This document shows, piece by piece, positions 1 through 9,969 of a stretch of DNA of 64,000 nt (position 1 is the stretch's first letter; each line of letters opens with the position of its first letter). The position numbers and the translations under genes were made by a program. The notes below the pieces were generated by a model. That model worked only from the letters and a program-made list of their open reading frames with translations. It had not been told where the DNA came from and ran no database searches. The stretch comes from Synaphobranchus kaupii (lineage: Eukaryota; Chordata; Actinopteri; Anguilliformes; Synaphobranchidae), in the NCBI GenBank assembly GCA_029718625.1, contig CM056378.1, positions 60,783,027 through 60,847,026 on the forward strand, in the 5' to 3' direction.

Positions 1-676
1 AGCTCCTGATGCACATCCCACTGGCATTTTCTGGAGCCCCTTGTGGTTTTATAAAAACCTTGCAGTTGACAGTCCAAGTTGTCTGAATCTTGCCTTGTTT
101 TCTAAGTTGTCTCGCTTTCCATGCTATATCCGCATTCTTCTTAGTGAGGTGCTCATTAATAAAAACATTTGTGCCCTTCAGTTTCCTCCCCTGCTTAAGT
201 AAATCAACTTTATGTTTTCTATTAACAAAACGGATTATTATGGTTGGCTTGACAGGCTTGTCTTTTTGTTTTCTAGCAGGTAGTGTGTGGCAGGCCTCAA
301 TGTTGTTCATATCAATGTCAATGTTTTTTCCACGTAGGAATGCCGTTACCTGTTCTTCTGTTGTCTCCTCGTGATCCGGACTGGTCTCCGACTCGGAGCC
401 TTTCACTGCGTGAAGGTAGCTCCGTGGTTTAATAGCCAGACCAGATATCAAAACATCGTTCAGTCTCGAATATTGCTCCAAGTCACTTACGCGAGTTTCT
501 AGGGACTCGATTTTCTTTTCCTGCTCCATGTTCCGCTTTTTGAGTAACTTGATTTCCTTCAGCAGATCCGTTATGACGGTCTGTTGCTTCGACATGTCAG
601 CCAAATCAGTTGACATCATATTCACTGACGTTTTTAATTCATCCATGTCCTTTTGCAGTTGTTTCATAGCCGCCAT
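1..676 (-). CDS. LINE ORF1-like protein (coiled coil + RRM-like), 3' end cut by window edge
   Basis: Read on minus, the frame is open from a stop at 851-853 to the window edge. The first Met in it is at 676, leaving 225 codons in the window. Residues 5-65 are a heptad-rich, charged coiled coil ending in the motif LEQYSRLNDVLISGL. Then come an acidic spacer, a basic segment (NRKHKVDLLKQGRKLKG) and a segment with FINEHLTKKNADIAWKAR, which resembles the C-terminal domain of many non-LTR retrotransposon ORF1 proteins (related to the baculovirus FP domain). Such proteins trimerise through the coiled coil and bind element RNA as a nucleic-acid chaperone. The 58 open codons upstream of Met 676 also look coding, so the true start may be lost or spliced. 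No partner ORF2 lies inside the window; it would be to the left. Family assignment is by recognition only. Confidence 0.7.
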   Translation of the reverse strand, partial: MAAMKQLQKDMDELKTSVNMMSTDLADMSKQQTVITDLLKEIKLLKKRNMEQEKKIESLETRVSDLEQYSRLNDVLISGLAIKPRSYLHAVKGSESETSPDHEETTEEQVTAFLRGKNIDIDMNNIEACHTLPARKQKDKPVKPTIIIRFVNRKHKVDLLKQGRKLKGTNVFINEHLTKKNADIAWKARQLRKQGKIQTTWTVNCKVFIKPQGAPENASGMCIRS

Positions 677-853
677 CCTGGATAACGTCCCGTAGCCGAT
701 ATTTGCTTGGGGTTCAAAAAGTTTGCGTCCATGCAGTGGTCGGTCCCCCGGCCGCTGGTTGTTTTCACTACGTTCAATGAAACCTTGCCGTCTTTTGATC
801 AAAGGCACTTCCACTGGGTCATTATCTCCGGCCCCAGTGGCTCCGCTGCACTA

Positions 854-1364
854 GCTTCAACACAGTGACTCCGTTGCTAATTTCTTAATTTAAGTTACAA
901 CCCGTCGTAGAACTCTTGCTTACAACATGGATTTTAAAAAATTCTAACAAATATCATTCACACATTTGAAAGCACAATACAATCAACCACCAAACTTTCC
1001 AAACTCCGACAAAAACTCAACCACCAAAAACAGGAAGCTTAATCAAGACTTTGATTTACAACTTTCAATATAAAAAAGATTTTACTTAAAAAGTTGCACC
1101 ACTAATAAGTTTAACATGTCCGCTTGCATATTAATACTAACCTTAAAACATGTTTGCATGATTATGTAAAAAAATTTTTAAAAAATTATAATAATTTAAA
1201 TGTTGTCCCCAAATTCCAGTCAACCCTGTTATAATGATGGGAAAAACTGCAGGAAATTATGGCATCACAGCTTGAGTGTTACACCTTGAGGAATTTACAT
1301 TATTTCTTCAAATAGATAAGACAGCGTGCAAGAAGAGGTTTGGCATAAGGGGACAAGCACAACT
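854..1364. other. AT-rich non-coding stretch
   Basis: AT-rich sequence between the ORF1-like frame and the L2 tail. It is probably untranslated sequence of the flanking LINEs. I see no ORF, RNA gene or terminal repeat. Confidence 0.5.
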
Positions 1365-4045
1365 CATCATTTACATTTCATTTTACATTTTAGTCATTTG
1401 GCAGACGCTCTTATCTAGAGCGACGTACATTAGTGCATTTTCCAACTTGAAACAAGTGCGTTAAAACAACCATAAAAGGTAAATACGATTTCAAACACCA
1501 GGCACAGTCAGTGTGATTTATTTTATTTTTTTGGGGGCGGGGGGGAACCACACGATATCAATCATTGGCGTGTACAACAGTAAGCCAATAAGTAACCTTA
1601 AGTATTAAACTAGCAGCTTGAATCACTTAAACAAGGATTCAGAAAAACACAATCAAGGGAGGTCACAAGGAGGTAGGGAGGGGTGGAGAGAGGTGCAGCT
1701 TGAAGAGGTGAGTCTTCAATCTGTGCTTGAAGGTGGTCAGACTTTCTGTTGTTCTGACCTCCACGGGGAGCTCATTCCACCACCGTGGGGCCAGGACAGA
1801 CAGACGTCGAGACCGGGTGCTAGTATGAAGTGGGGGGGGGGGTACCAGTCGTCCTGAGGAGGCAGAACGCAGGGATCTGGTAGGTGTGTAGGGTCTGATG
1901 AGCTTTTGGAGGTATGGAGGGGCTGATCCTCGGACTGCCTGGAAGGCGAGCACCAATGTTTTGAATTTGACGCGAGCCATCACAGGTAGCCAGTGGAGGT
2001 CAATGAGCAGGGGGGTGACATGGGAGTGTCGGGGGAGGTTGAAGACCAGGCGCGCTGCTGCGTTCTGGATAAGCTGAAGGGGTCTAATGGCCGATGCTGG
2101 CAGGCCAGCCAGGCAGAGTTGCAGTAGTCCAGGCGGGACAGCACCATCGCTTGGACCAGGAGCTGGGTTGAGTGGGTGGTGAGGAAGGGGCGGATTCTCC
2201 TGATGTTGTACAGGAAGAACCCGCACGCCCGGGTTACCACTGCGATGTTCTCGGAGAGGGACAGCCTGTTGTCCATCACCACTCCGAGGTTCCTGGCACA
2301 GGGCGTTGGGGTCAGTGGAGTGTCCCCTAGGGAAATGGAGAGATTGAGAGGGGGAGAGGTTAGAGTAGGAATGTAGATGAGCTCAGTCTTGCCTGGATTG
2401 AGCTTCAGATGGTGGTTGTCCATACAGCTCTGGATGTCTCTCAGACAAGCGGAGATGCGGGCAGACACCTGAGTGTCAGAGGGTGAGAAGGAGAGAAAGA
2501 GTTGAGTATCGTCAGCATAGCAGTGGTAAGAAAGACCATGAGCAGTGATAACAGGGCCAAGGGATTTGGTGTAGGTGGAGAAAAGGAGGGGACCAAGGAC
2601 TGAGCCCTGGGGGACTCCTGTGGTAAGGGGACGGGGTGCCGATACTTCACCAGCCCAGGCAACCTGGGAGGAGCGCTCCGAGAGGTAGGACTCAATCCAG
2701 GCCAGGGCCGAGCCGCCGATCCCCGCTGCAGACAGGGACGACAGGAGGATGGAGTGATCTACGGTGTCGAAGGTGGCAGAGAGGCTAGGAGTATTAGCAC
2801 AGAGGAGAGGGAGGCTGTCCGAGCTGCATGAAGCATCTCGCTGACGGAGAGGAGTGCGGTCTCCGTTGAGTGGCCAGGTCTGAAGCCGGACTGGTGGGTG
2901 TCTAGTAGGTTGTTCTGGGTAAGGAAAGAAGACAGTTGGTTAGAAACAGCACGTTCAATAGTTTTGGAAAGAAAAGGAAGAAGAGAGTCTGTAGTTTTGG
3001 ATGTTGGAGGGGTCCAGCGTGGGTTTTTTCAGGATTGGGGTGATGTGGGCTCTCTTGAAGGATGAGGGGAAGCAGCCAGAGGTCAGGGAGGAGTTCACCA
3101 GAGAGGTCACAAACGGGAGGATATCTGGGGTGATTGCCTGGAGGAGAGATGAAGGGATAGGGTCGAGGGCACAGGCAGTGGGGCGATGAGAGAGTAGGAG
3201 GTGGGATACATCGGTATCAGACAGGGGAGAAAAGGTGGAGAAGCAGGGGGGGGACACGGATGTCCGTGAGGGGAGGGGGGGAGTGGGGAAACGGGGGGGG
3301 GGGGGGGGGGGGGGCATAGAGAGAGGGGCTGAAGGAGCTGCGGATGTCTGCGATCTTCTCATCAAAGAAATCTGCGACGTTGTCGGCAGTGAACGAGGAT
3401 TGAGGAGCAGGAGGGGATTTGCTGAGGAGGGAGAAGATGGAGAACAATTGACGGGGTAAATCTTTTAGTGTGATAGTAAGTTACCTTGGCAGCGGTGACT
3501 GCTGTAGAGAACGCCGCTAGGAGAGACTGGTAGGAGGAGAGGTCCTCCACATCCTCTCTGCTGCGCGAAGACCGGCCCTGGAGGTGCGCAGGGCTTCGGA
3601 CATCCACGGACAGGGAGGAGATGGGCGTGTGGGCCTAGAGACAAGAGGGCAGAGAGAGTTAAGTGATGTGGAGAGAGCTGTGAGCAGGGTGCAGGGTGTC
3701 GGATGCAGAGTCGATGGGGAGTTGAGAGAAGGATTTGAGAGGGGGGAGGGAAGCAGTGACACAGGGAGCAAGAGAGGAGGGTGTGAGGGAGCAGAGGTTA
3801 CGGCGGACAGAGACAGTTGGGGGTGGGGGGAGGGGGAGGGGGAGGGGGAGGGCGGTGTGGAACAAGAGGAAGAGAGAAAGAAATTAAGTGGTGATCAGAG
3901 GTATGGAGAGGGGTAACAGTGAGATCAGAGCAGGGGCTGTTCCTCTGGAAGACCAGGTCTAGGAGGTTGCCAGCCTTGTGGGTTGGGGGGAGGGTTGGAG
4001 GGTGAGGTCAAAGGAGCGGAGAAGTGGTAGGAAGTGGTCATCACC
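1365..4045 (-). mobile_element. 5'-truncated, degenerate L2-clade LINE
   Basis: Minus-strand non-LTR retrotransposon. Its 3' end at about 1370-1430 carries the tail typical of fish L2 elements (CAGACGCTCTTATC..AGAGCG followed on minus by repeats of the TGTAAA type). Going 5' on minus one meets the post-RT region, the reverse transcriptase and the end of the endonuclease domain. The element stops within the endonuclease near 4045, as expected for 5' truncation during target-primed reverse transcription. The sequence is GC-rich and purine/pyrimidine skewed, including a G run of about 24 at 3291-3314, unlike the AT-rich surroundings. No clear target duplication was found. Confidence 0.85.
1663..4030 (-). 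pseudogene. L2 LINE ORF2 (endonuclease-reverse transcriptase), multiply frameshifted
   Basis: Fragments in several minus frames line up in the order of an L2 ORF2. The endonuclease C-terminus is at about 3900-4030 (NLLDLVFQRNSPCSDL, then SDHH). The linker is near 3330-3447 (FFDEKIADIR). RT begins near 2955-3200 (CALDPIPSSLL, FKRAHITPILKKPTLDPSNIQNYR). The RT active-site box YADD is encoded at 2508-2519. The 3' third at 1663-2468 includes LDYCNSAW, LIQNAAARLVF, LHWLPVMARVKFKTL and WNELPVEVR, all highly conserved in L2/CR1 proteins. At least three frameshifts, and a probable deletion around 2780-2830, make it non-functional. It would have nicked the target and copied its own RNA. Confidence 0.85.
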
Positions 4046-4346
4046 CCTGTTACGCTTAATTCATGCAGAAAAGAACATGGGTTTTGTAAAATTATAGCCT
4101 ATCTGTTAAAATGTAATAAAAATCTGATATGAATGCAATTATCTTTCCATTTGTTTCACCAGCTATAACCAGCTAGCTATAAGTTTTAGGGCACTCAACC
4201 CAGTTAATTCTGTTATAACAGGGCTGACAAACAAGGTTGACGACATAGGACAGAGCACAGTAGTCCCCCCTGAGACGCAAAAACTTCATTTGTCAGACAT
4301 ATGAATTTATTTGACCTTATTTACACACAGGGACCCTATCAAAACT
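4046..4346. other. No recognisable feature
   Basis: AT-rich unique-looking sequence between the truncated L2 LINE and the hAT MITE. I see no ORF or repeat structure. Confidence 0.4.
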
Positions 4347-4354
4347 ATTTAATC

Positions 4355-4557
4355 CAGGGGTGTCAAGATCCGGTCCTGGAGGGCCGCAGTGTCTGCTGGT
4401 TTTTGGTGCGTTTAAGCACAAGTGATTAATTTAAGTCACTAATTGGCTAAGAAGTCCACACACCTTGTTCTCAATGCTTTAACTGGGTGCTGATTGAAAG
4501 GAAACCACAAATACCTGTGACACTGCGGCCCTCCAGGACTGGAGTTTGACACCCCTG
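4355..4557. mobile_element. hAT-type MITE, 203 bp
   Basis: Terminal inverted repeats begin CAGGGGTGTCAA and end TTGACACCCCTG; the subterminal GGTCCTGGAGGGCC / GGCCCTCCAGGACT is also inverted. It is flanked by a perfect 8-bp direct duplication ATTTAATC at 4347-4354 and 4558-4565. An 8-bp duplication and CAGGG..CCCTG ends are hAT hallmarks. It has no coding capacity. Confidence 0.9.
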
Positions 4558-4565
4558 ATTTAATC

Positions 4566-4975
4566 ATTAATACACTTGAATATCTGATATGAATTCATTT
4601 AAATGATTGTGTGACTATGTTAATGCGTGTTACAGGCAAAAAGAAACAGGAAGTAAAATATCAAAAAAGGAAAGGGAAAAGGCTTCATTTAGGCCTATTT
4701 CATTTACAAATCAATGAGCTAGAAATTATTATGATTTAAAAAAAAAAAAGATATAAGATATAAGAGATTCCTTCAGTTGCTCAAGAAATCAGTTTCTCCT
4801 ATATCACAAAGCAGCATACCTTAAGCTCATACTGCCCTAAACTAACAACAAAAATACATATAACCTACTTAGTTTGCAACACCATATTAATTCAGTATAA
4901 CAATATTTTGTATTTATAAAGAACGTTCCTGAACAAATAACTTATTTATGAAATATTAAATAAAAGATAATAGAG
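4566..4975. other. No recognisable feature
   Basis: AT-rich spacer with a short A run at 4738-4749. Nothing coding was recognised. Confidence 0.4.
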
Positions 4976-4983
4976 TTTAACAC

Positions 4984-6154
4984 TAGGGGTGTCACGATAC
5001 CGATTCGAAATCGAAAATCGATCGAAATGAGCGTTCGATTTCGAACTTCGAAATCACAAGCTGGTTCGCGATTCTCCCAGTTTTTTTTTTCTCTCCACCC
5101 CCGCCCCCCGCGCGCTCTTCTTAGCCTTTCATGTGATGGGTAAAATGTAAAAAAACGTAGCCTACTTGGTCATCTCTAATGTAAGTGTTTCCGACAAAAC
5201 GAAACTGACTCCTTCCACTGCATTTTGTTCGTCCACGCAGGCGTGCGTCCGAAGAAAAAAAAACAACGATATTTCAAAGAAGACACAGCTGCTAGTTAAC
5301 GTTAGCTTACCGGTAGCCTGCATTACTTTTCGACACACCATGGCCACTGCCGGAGTCGGAGATGGAGAAACAGAACTGGAAAATCCTCCTGCTTCCCTCA
5401 AGTCAACATGGCAACATTTTGCCTTCCCCGTGAGTTATATAAACAACGAACGCGTCATTTACAAAAAAACGACAGTTTGTCGGCTATGCTACACGCGAGT
5501 ACCATACGCCACCTCAGGCAACACGTCAATTATGGCAGGACACATTCGCAGGCATCACAAAGAAATAGATTTGACTGGGAAAAAAACATTGACACAGGCA
5601 ACTCTTCCATTCTCATTTAGAATTTGAAAATGTAAATGACAGTTGTCAGGGCATGAAAAAAAATGTGTAAATAGTTAATAGCGTGGTACATGTTCAACTG
5701 TTTATTATTTCAGATATTAGTTTGTTAAAGCTCTTAACTGTTCAAAGAATGTGAACACGCTCATCTTTTTAAAGAAGAATTTGAAAATGTAAATGACCGT
5801 TGTCAGGGCATAAAACCAATGTGTAAATTGTTAATAGCGTGGTAAATGTTCAACTGTTTATTATTCTAGTCTAGTTTTGATAAAGCTCTTAACTGGTTAG
5901 GTGTGTTTAAATATTATCATATTTTTGTTATTATTTATAATTGTTATTATTCAAATAAAAGTTACTTATTGAGAAACAAGTATTTTTCTTTACAAATCAA
6001 GACTCGATAGTCTAACAATGGCATAAGCCATTAGTTAGACTATAGTGCTGGGGGAAAAAATAGTGCTGGAAAAAAATCGAAAATCGAATCGAATCGTGAC
6101 CTTAAAATCGAAAGTCAAATCGAATCGCGGATTTGGAGAATTGTGACACCCCTA
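4984..6154 (+). mobile_element. Internally deleted hAT transposon retaining a BED zinc finger
   Basis: Ends are TAGGGGTGTCAC and GTGACACCCCTA, followed inward on both sides by repeated ATCGAAAATCGA / AATCGAATCG subterminal motifs. The flanking 8-bp duplication TTTAACAC (4976-4983 and 6155-6162) is perfect. It carries the 5' coding part of a hAT transposase but no catalytic core, so it needs a transposase in trans. About 95 bp is directly repeated inside it (5619-5712 and 5773-5867, sharing GAATTTGAAAATGTAAATGAC). Confidence 0.9.
5340..5627 (+). CDS. Truncated hAT transposase N-terminus with BED-type zinc finger
   Basis: Ninety-five codons from ATG at 5340 (context ACACCATGG, good for initiation) to TGA at 5625. 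After an acidic leader of about 25 residues comes a BED-type zinc finger: STWQHFAFPV supplies the aromatic W..F, then CRLC, then HIRRHH as zinc ligands, with the KTTVCRLCYTRVPYATSGN core typical of ZBED/hAT proteins. BED fingers bind transposon ends. The frame stops about 20 residues after the finger, where a full transposase would continue for some 500 residues to an RNase H-like core and a hAT dimerisation domain, none of which is present. The frame is also open upstream to 5166, but the weak context and transposase conventions favour 5340. Confidence 0.8.
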   Translation: MATAGVGDGETELENPPASLKSTWQHFAFPVSYINNERVIYKKTTVCRLCYTRVPYATSGNTSIMAGHIRRHHKEIDLTGKKTLTQATLPFSFRI

Positions 6155-6162
6155 TTTAACAC

Positions 6163-7640
6163 CTATTAATGCAAAACAATATTTTAATGGACAGATAATA
6201 GTTTCGAATAAAAAATATATGTTTCAAAAATAGAACAGAGCCTGGAAAAATTTAATTGTTGTACATAGCTTATTTGTTTTCATTCATAGTCTCTTTTTTT
6301 TTTTTTCAAAATACAAAATGAGTTATTTATCAAATAGGGACTCATTATATACTAGAAAAGGCTATTTTCTATCTCATTAATGCATTACTAGACATTTGCA
6401 AAAGCAACGAGTAAAAAAAGGCAACCAGTATTATAGATTTGACTTTTTACTTCTATTCTCAAAAGGAAATATGTGAAGGGAGCTAGGGGATTCATTTGCC
6501 CCCAGTTTTTTTTTAACTAACGTTCATGGTAGCGAACAGAAATTGAGTTGGATCGATTTTGAGGTTTACAACCGTTATTATATCTGCTACCTCGTTCTAA
6601 ACCAACTGACAAGTATACGAACAACATATTGTAAATCATATTTCAAACAATACACTGCCCTCAAAATATGTATGTATAAACTTTATTGCAGCGGCCTCAG
6701 ACAAAAAACATTGACTGAACTGATTAACTGAAAAAATCTCTGACTGAACTCCATGGGCACACTGCTCGAACCAACTACTTTACGCTGTATCGTAATTACA
6801 TTTCGTTCAACTTTTTCATGTTGGTAGATGGTCTTTGTAGGCTCTTCATCATCACGTGTTCAGTACGACCAACCAGAGAGTCGAGTGTTGACTCGCGAAG
6901 AGTAAAACAACGGAGGCTATACCTTTGTTATCGAGTCGCGTCAAGTAAAATCACGCATTGATTCGTATTCTTATATGTATTACGGCCGGGTATAACTGGG
7001 TTGAAAATATGACTGTAATTTAGTAACTTAGTTTGATATAAAAAAGGCAGGAGTTTCTCCATTATAGCCTATGGGGAAACTGAGTGGTGCGGTGCACTGG
7101 ACGCCATATTGGTTGCTGCAACTCCTGGCTCCTCCCGCCTCTCCAGTTCTATATACGCTTTATGCTCCAGCCCAGTATCAGAAAGTTTTTGCTGCAGACG
7201 TGCGGAGGTGTATTATTGCATCATAGGGGTACTATATCGCGAATATAGACACAGCTTTGAACGCCTCTCAACCAATCATAATGCGTGGACAGAATTACCC
7301 GTTTTATACTATAGGCTACCATAGACAATCGCATGTGTGAACTCTCGCTATTGTTGATCAAAGATGGCGTGCATTGTTCATTAGCAACCCGTATGCTGCA
7401 CATGCGCTCTAACAATTTTGCGTGGTGGTCGATAGAGGGCTAGGCCTAGTGGATCGGATAGGATCTCCTAGTGCGGTGTGAGTACGATTTTCTATCCAAA
7501 TGGCTTAGAAATAGGATTTCCCTGTGTTTTCTGCAACTTCTGGCCATCGTCACGAAAAAATAAAAAATAAAATAAAAAAGTCGTCGGGGCCTTTTTCGGA
7601 TGTCGGGCGGGGACGATCAACAACTTTTTTTTTTTACATG
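6163..7640. other. Gene-free AT-rich stretch with a shared repeat at its end
   Basis: No supported gene. The last part (about 7555-7640), with AT-rich A runs followed by ACGATCAACAAC, a T run and ACATGGCC, reappears inverted at about 27165-27250. That marks a dispersed repeat of unknown class. 7020-7140 has the compact look of a dispersed fish repeat, but I cannot name it. Confidence 0.4.
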
Positions 7641-8175
7641 GCCTTACGGATAGCCAGGTGCAGGTGCCCCCGCCAGGAGTAATCTATGGCTGCATAGCTA
7701 TGAAGACAGAGTTTGAGGAACCATGCAGTCATGAGAGGGAAAACAGTCCTACCCACCTATCAAGAGCCAGCCCAGGAAGATGGGGTCACAGCTGTTGACA
7801 GGTGACAGTAAGGAAAGGATGCCACCCCACATTACTCTATGGCTAAATGCTTCTCTGGTCCTGTCTCCAGACTATAGCTCATTATAAGCCTGATCATAGA
7901 GGTGCGTTTTTAATCTAGACTTAAATATTGAGACAGTGTCTGATTCCCTTATAAGTTTTGGTAGGGTGTTCCACAGTAGTGGCGCTCTGTAAGAGAAAGC
8001 TCTACCACCCGTCAAGTTTTTAGATATTCTTGGGACTACTAGGTAGCCTGCGTCTTGGGAACGGAGTGATCTTTTTGGCTTATATGGTAAAGCAGATTAC
8101 ATATATACACTGGCGCAAGTCCATTTAAGGCTTTAAAGGTCAGAAGCAAAATCTTAAAGTCTATCCTAAACTTAA
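7641..8175 (-). mobile_element. 3' part of a second L2-clade LINE, split by a transposon
   Basis: The minus-strand 3' coding end and probable 3' UTR of an L2 LINE. The rest of the same element lies at 9970-11427 beyond an inserted Kolobok-like transposon. The 3' UTR (about 7641-7870) lacks an obvious simple-repeat tail, apart from the T run at 7626-7636 on plus (A run on minus). Confidence 0.8.
7877..8171 (-). pseudogene. L2 LINE ORF2 C-terminal fragment
   Basis: Translating minus gives FKILLLTFKALNGLAPVYI, then after one frameshift VPRISKNLTGGRAFSYRAP, LLWNTLPKLIRESDTVSIFK and SRLKTHLYDQAYNEL followed by a stop near 7877. This is the conserved tail after the RT thumb in L2 proteins. The RT palm that should precede it is missing from the window, both here and at the far side of the insertion. 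Confidence 0.8.
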
Positions 8176-8639
8176 AGGGTAAGTTCGCTATTTTGGACCT
8201 TGGACCCTATTTGCGGTCCGTCTTCCATGAACCTGACCCATGAAGTCCATTTTTTCGCTGATCGGTCCAGTATTGAGTTCGGTACAGATTTCCTGTAGGC
8301 TCTCACTGGGCTACAATGGAAGTGAACGGGGCAACCAGAAATGTTCGATAAATGTGCTTTCATGTACAATAAATGAGACGGGAAGCTCAGGGTGTATTGT
8401 TACCGGTCTCAGTATGCTCTCCTGTGAAATGTATCTCAATCCGAACATTTTTACGTGCTTGGCATGGCTTGGAAGTAAGCATTTCTCTGTTGCTTGTTTT
8501 CGCTGCTCCCGCGGAGTACTATGTGTCGGGGGTAGGGGAGCGGGAAGGTGTGCCGGCCGTTTACGAAACTATCTAGCTGAGCAGTCTGCGTTTGTTTACC
8601 TGCATCAACGTAGGCTACAATTTCCACAAAAAAACTTGG

Positions 8640-8999
8640 ATGATGGATGACTATAATGATTACGAAGACGAAGAATTCGATTTTGACTTTGACGTTACTG
8701 GCTACAGATTTGAGCCAGAATACACGGACACGGAACTACAAGAGATGGATGATAAGAGAGCAAGAGAAGAGAGAGAGGCTGAAGTTGCGCAGGTAATGTT
8801 ATCCGAAGTCGCTGCCGAGGCTAGACCAAGAATTTCGGGGGACTTTTGGTGTTCTTGCAAGAGGTGTAAGCAGATGCCCAGAGAGGAGGAAAGTTTGTGT
8901 TGTAGGGAGTGGGATCTGTTGCTACCGAATGCCATTGAAAACCTGGATGTATCCGTGGATGACACTGGATCATCTCCATTGATTACCATTACACTATGA
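8640..8999 (+). CDS. Cysteine-rich protein resembling the P2X7 receptor C-terminal (ballast) domain
   Basis: A 119-residue ORF starting at the first of two consecutive ATGs. It has a very acidic leader (DDYNDYEDEEFDFDFD), then YRFEPEYTDTELQEMDDKRA, a charged helix, and at residues 78-103 the cysteine cluster WCSCKRCKQMP..ESLCCREW. The spacing CxC-x2-C-x9-CC and the motif YRFEPEYT match the family of fish proteins annotated as P2X7-like, whose cysteine cluster resembles the C-terminal ballast of P2X7 receptors. There are no membrane segments and no P2X ectodomain, so this is not an ion channel. The ORF ends soon after LDVSVDD, earlier than the family domain, so it may be truncated or continue by splicing; AATAAA follows at 9062. 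Its function inside a transposon is unknown; zinc-mediated nucleic-acid or protein binding is a guess. Confidence 0.65.
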   Translation: MMDDYNDYEDEEFDFDFDVTGYRFEPEYTDTELQEMDDKRAREEREAEVAQVMLSEVAAEARPRISGDFWCSCKRCKQMPREEESLCCREWDLLLPNAIENLDVSVDDTGSSPLITITL

Positions 9000-9238
9000 C
9001 TGCCAACAGATATGTGATAGATGAGAACTTTGGACAGGACACCATGCGTCAAGCATTTGTAAATAAAACATTATAGAATTGTAAAAAGTTATAGTTGATG
9101 AACGTTTCCGACAGTTTTGTTACAAGAAAACAACTTATGTCAAGCTCGGATTTTGTTAGTTGGTATTGAGTGCTGGGTCAGAGGACGCGCTCAAAAAAAA
9201 TAAAAATGTTAGTAACGTTATAGCTAAATATAACTTAC

Positions 9239-9520
9239 CTCCGCTCCGGTGCTTGATAGTGCTGCAGGTCCGACACGAGGAACAGCTGTGTTCTTTAGAA
9301 ACCAGTGTTTTGCTTCTGATTTGCGGTTACAGAAATCAGTAGCGTCGAAATGCGCTCCACAAACTCGCGAGTCTGCCAAACGGAGTTGATTGACGATCCG
9401 TAAGACAACCAGCCAAAGTCTCAATCTTTCTGGGTCAGAGAACGGAAGCCTGTGAAAACTGGTATTTGAGCGTCCAGACATTTTATTCCCACAACCGGGG
9501 ACTGCACATTCGCGCACCAT
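9239..9520 (-). CDS. THAP-domain first exon, probable Kolobok-like transposase DNA-binding part
   Basis: The minus-strand ORF begins ATG at 9520 (MVRECAVPGCGNKMSG) and shows the THAP zinc finger: C-x4-C near the N-terminus (CAVPGC), FHRLP, then W in LRLWLVVL, and CGAHF (C-x2-H) followed by F. THAP domains recognise transposon ends in P and Kolobok elements. The reading frame leads into GAG|GTAAGT at 9233-9239, a strong splice donor, so this is exon 1 of a spliced gene. I could not identify the downstream catalytic exons, so the element may be internally deleted. It is convergent with the plus-strand cysteine-rich ORF. Confidence 0.75.
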
Positions 9521-9969
9521 TGCTGTGATGAATTATTACAAATGATGATTACAAAAACTGCGTTACAAATATTTCTGCTGTAGGCTACTAGCTAGTAAAC
9601 TCCAACGGGAGGTCAGGATTTGTGATAAACTGCTTTTCAAGCGCCCCCCCCCCCCCCTCTCTACAACGTAGCTAGACTGCGGAAGTTTACAGTGCGAGGT
9701 AGTGCGGTCGGAGAAATAGTTCTGTTTCAAATGGAACTGTTGTTTCAACGTTCGGTTTGCGTTTGCGTTTGCGTTTGCGATAGCCTACATTTCACACACT
9801 GAGCTATAAAAGCACATTTATCGTTGTTTTTCCATAACATTTCTGGTTGCCCCGTTCACTTCCATTGTAGCCCAGTGAGAGCCTACAGGAAATCTGTACC
9901 GAACTCAATACTGGACCGATCAGCGAAAAAATGGACTTCATGGGTCAGGTTCATGGAAGACGGACCGCA

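Larger units (their letters stand above)
8176..9969. mobile_element. Kolobok-like TTAA transposon with long inverted repeats, right terminus deleted
   Basis: The left end follows TTAA (8172-8175) and starts AGGGTAAGTTCGCTATTTTG. A 134-bp inverted repeat is seen at 8212-8345 and 9836-9969, nearly identical, and extends inward with a small interruption. The outermost 36 bp of the left end (8176-8211) have no counterpart on the right, where L2 sequence follows at once, so the right terminus and its TTAA are gone. TTAA targets, AGGG ends and a THAP finger fit the Kolobok superfamily; that assignment is inference. The element contains two convergent gene pieces: a plus-strand ORF at 8640-8999 and a minus-strand THAP exon at 9239-9520. 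It also holds a (TTTGCG)n stretch near 9752-9780 and a C run at 9642-9656. Confidence 0.75.

Noticed and set aside
3584..3916. Plus-strand glycine/arginine-rich ORF
   Set aside because: It is the antisense shadow of the GC-skewed L2 LINE on minus.
8640..8999. Genuine P2X7 receptor gene
   Set aside because: Only the cysteine-rich tail motif is present; no membrane segments or ectodomain, and it lies inside a transposon.
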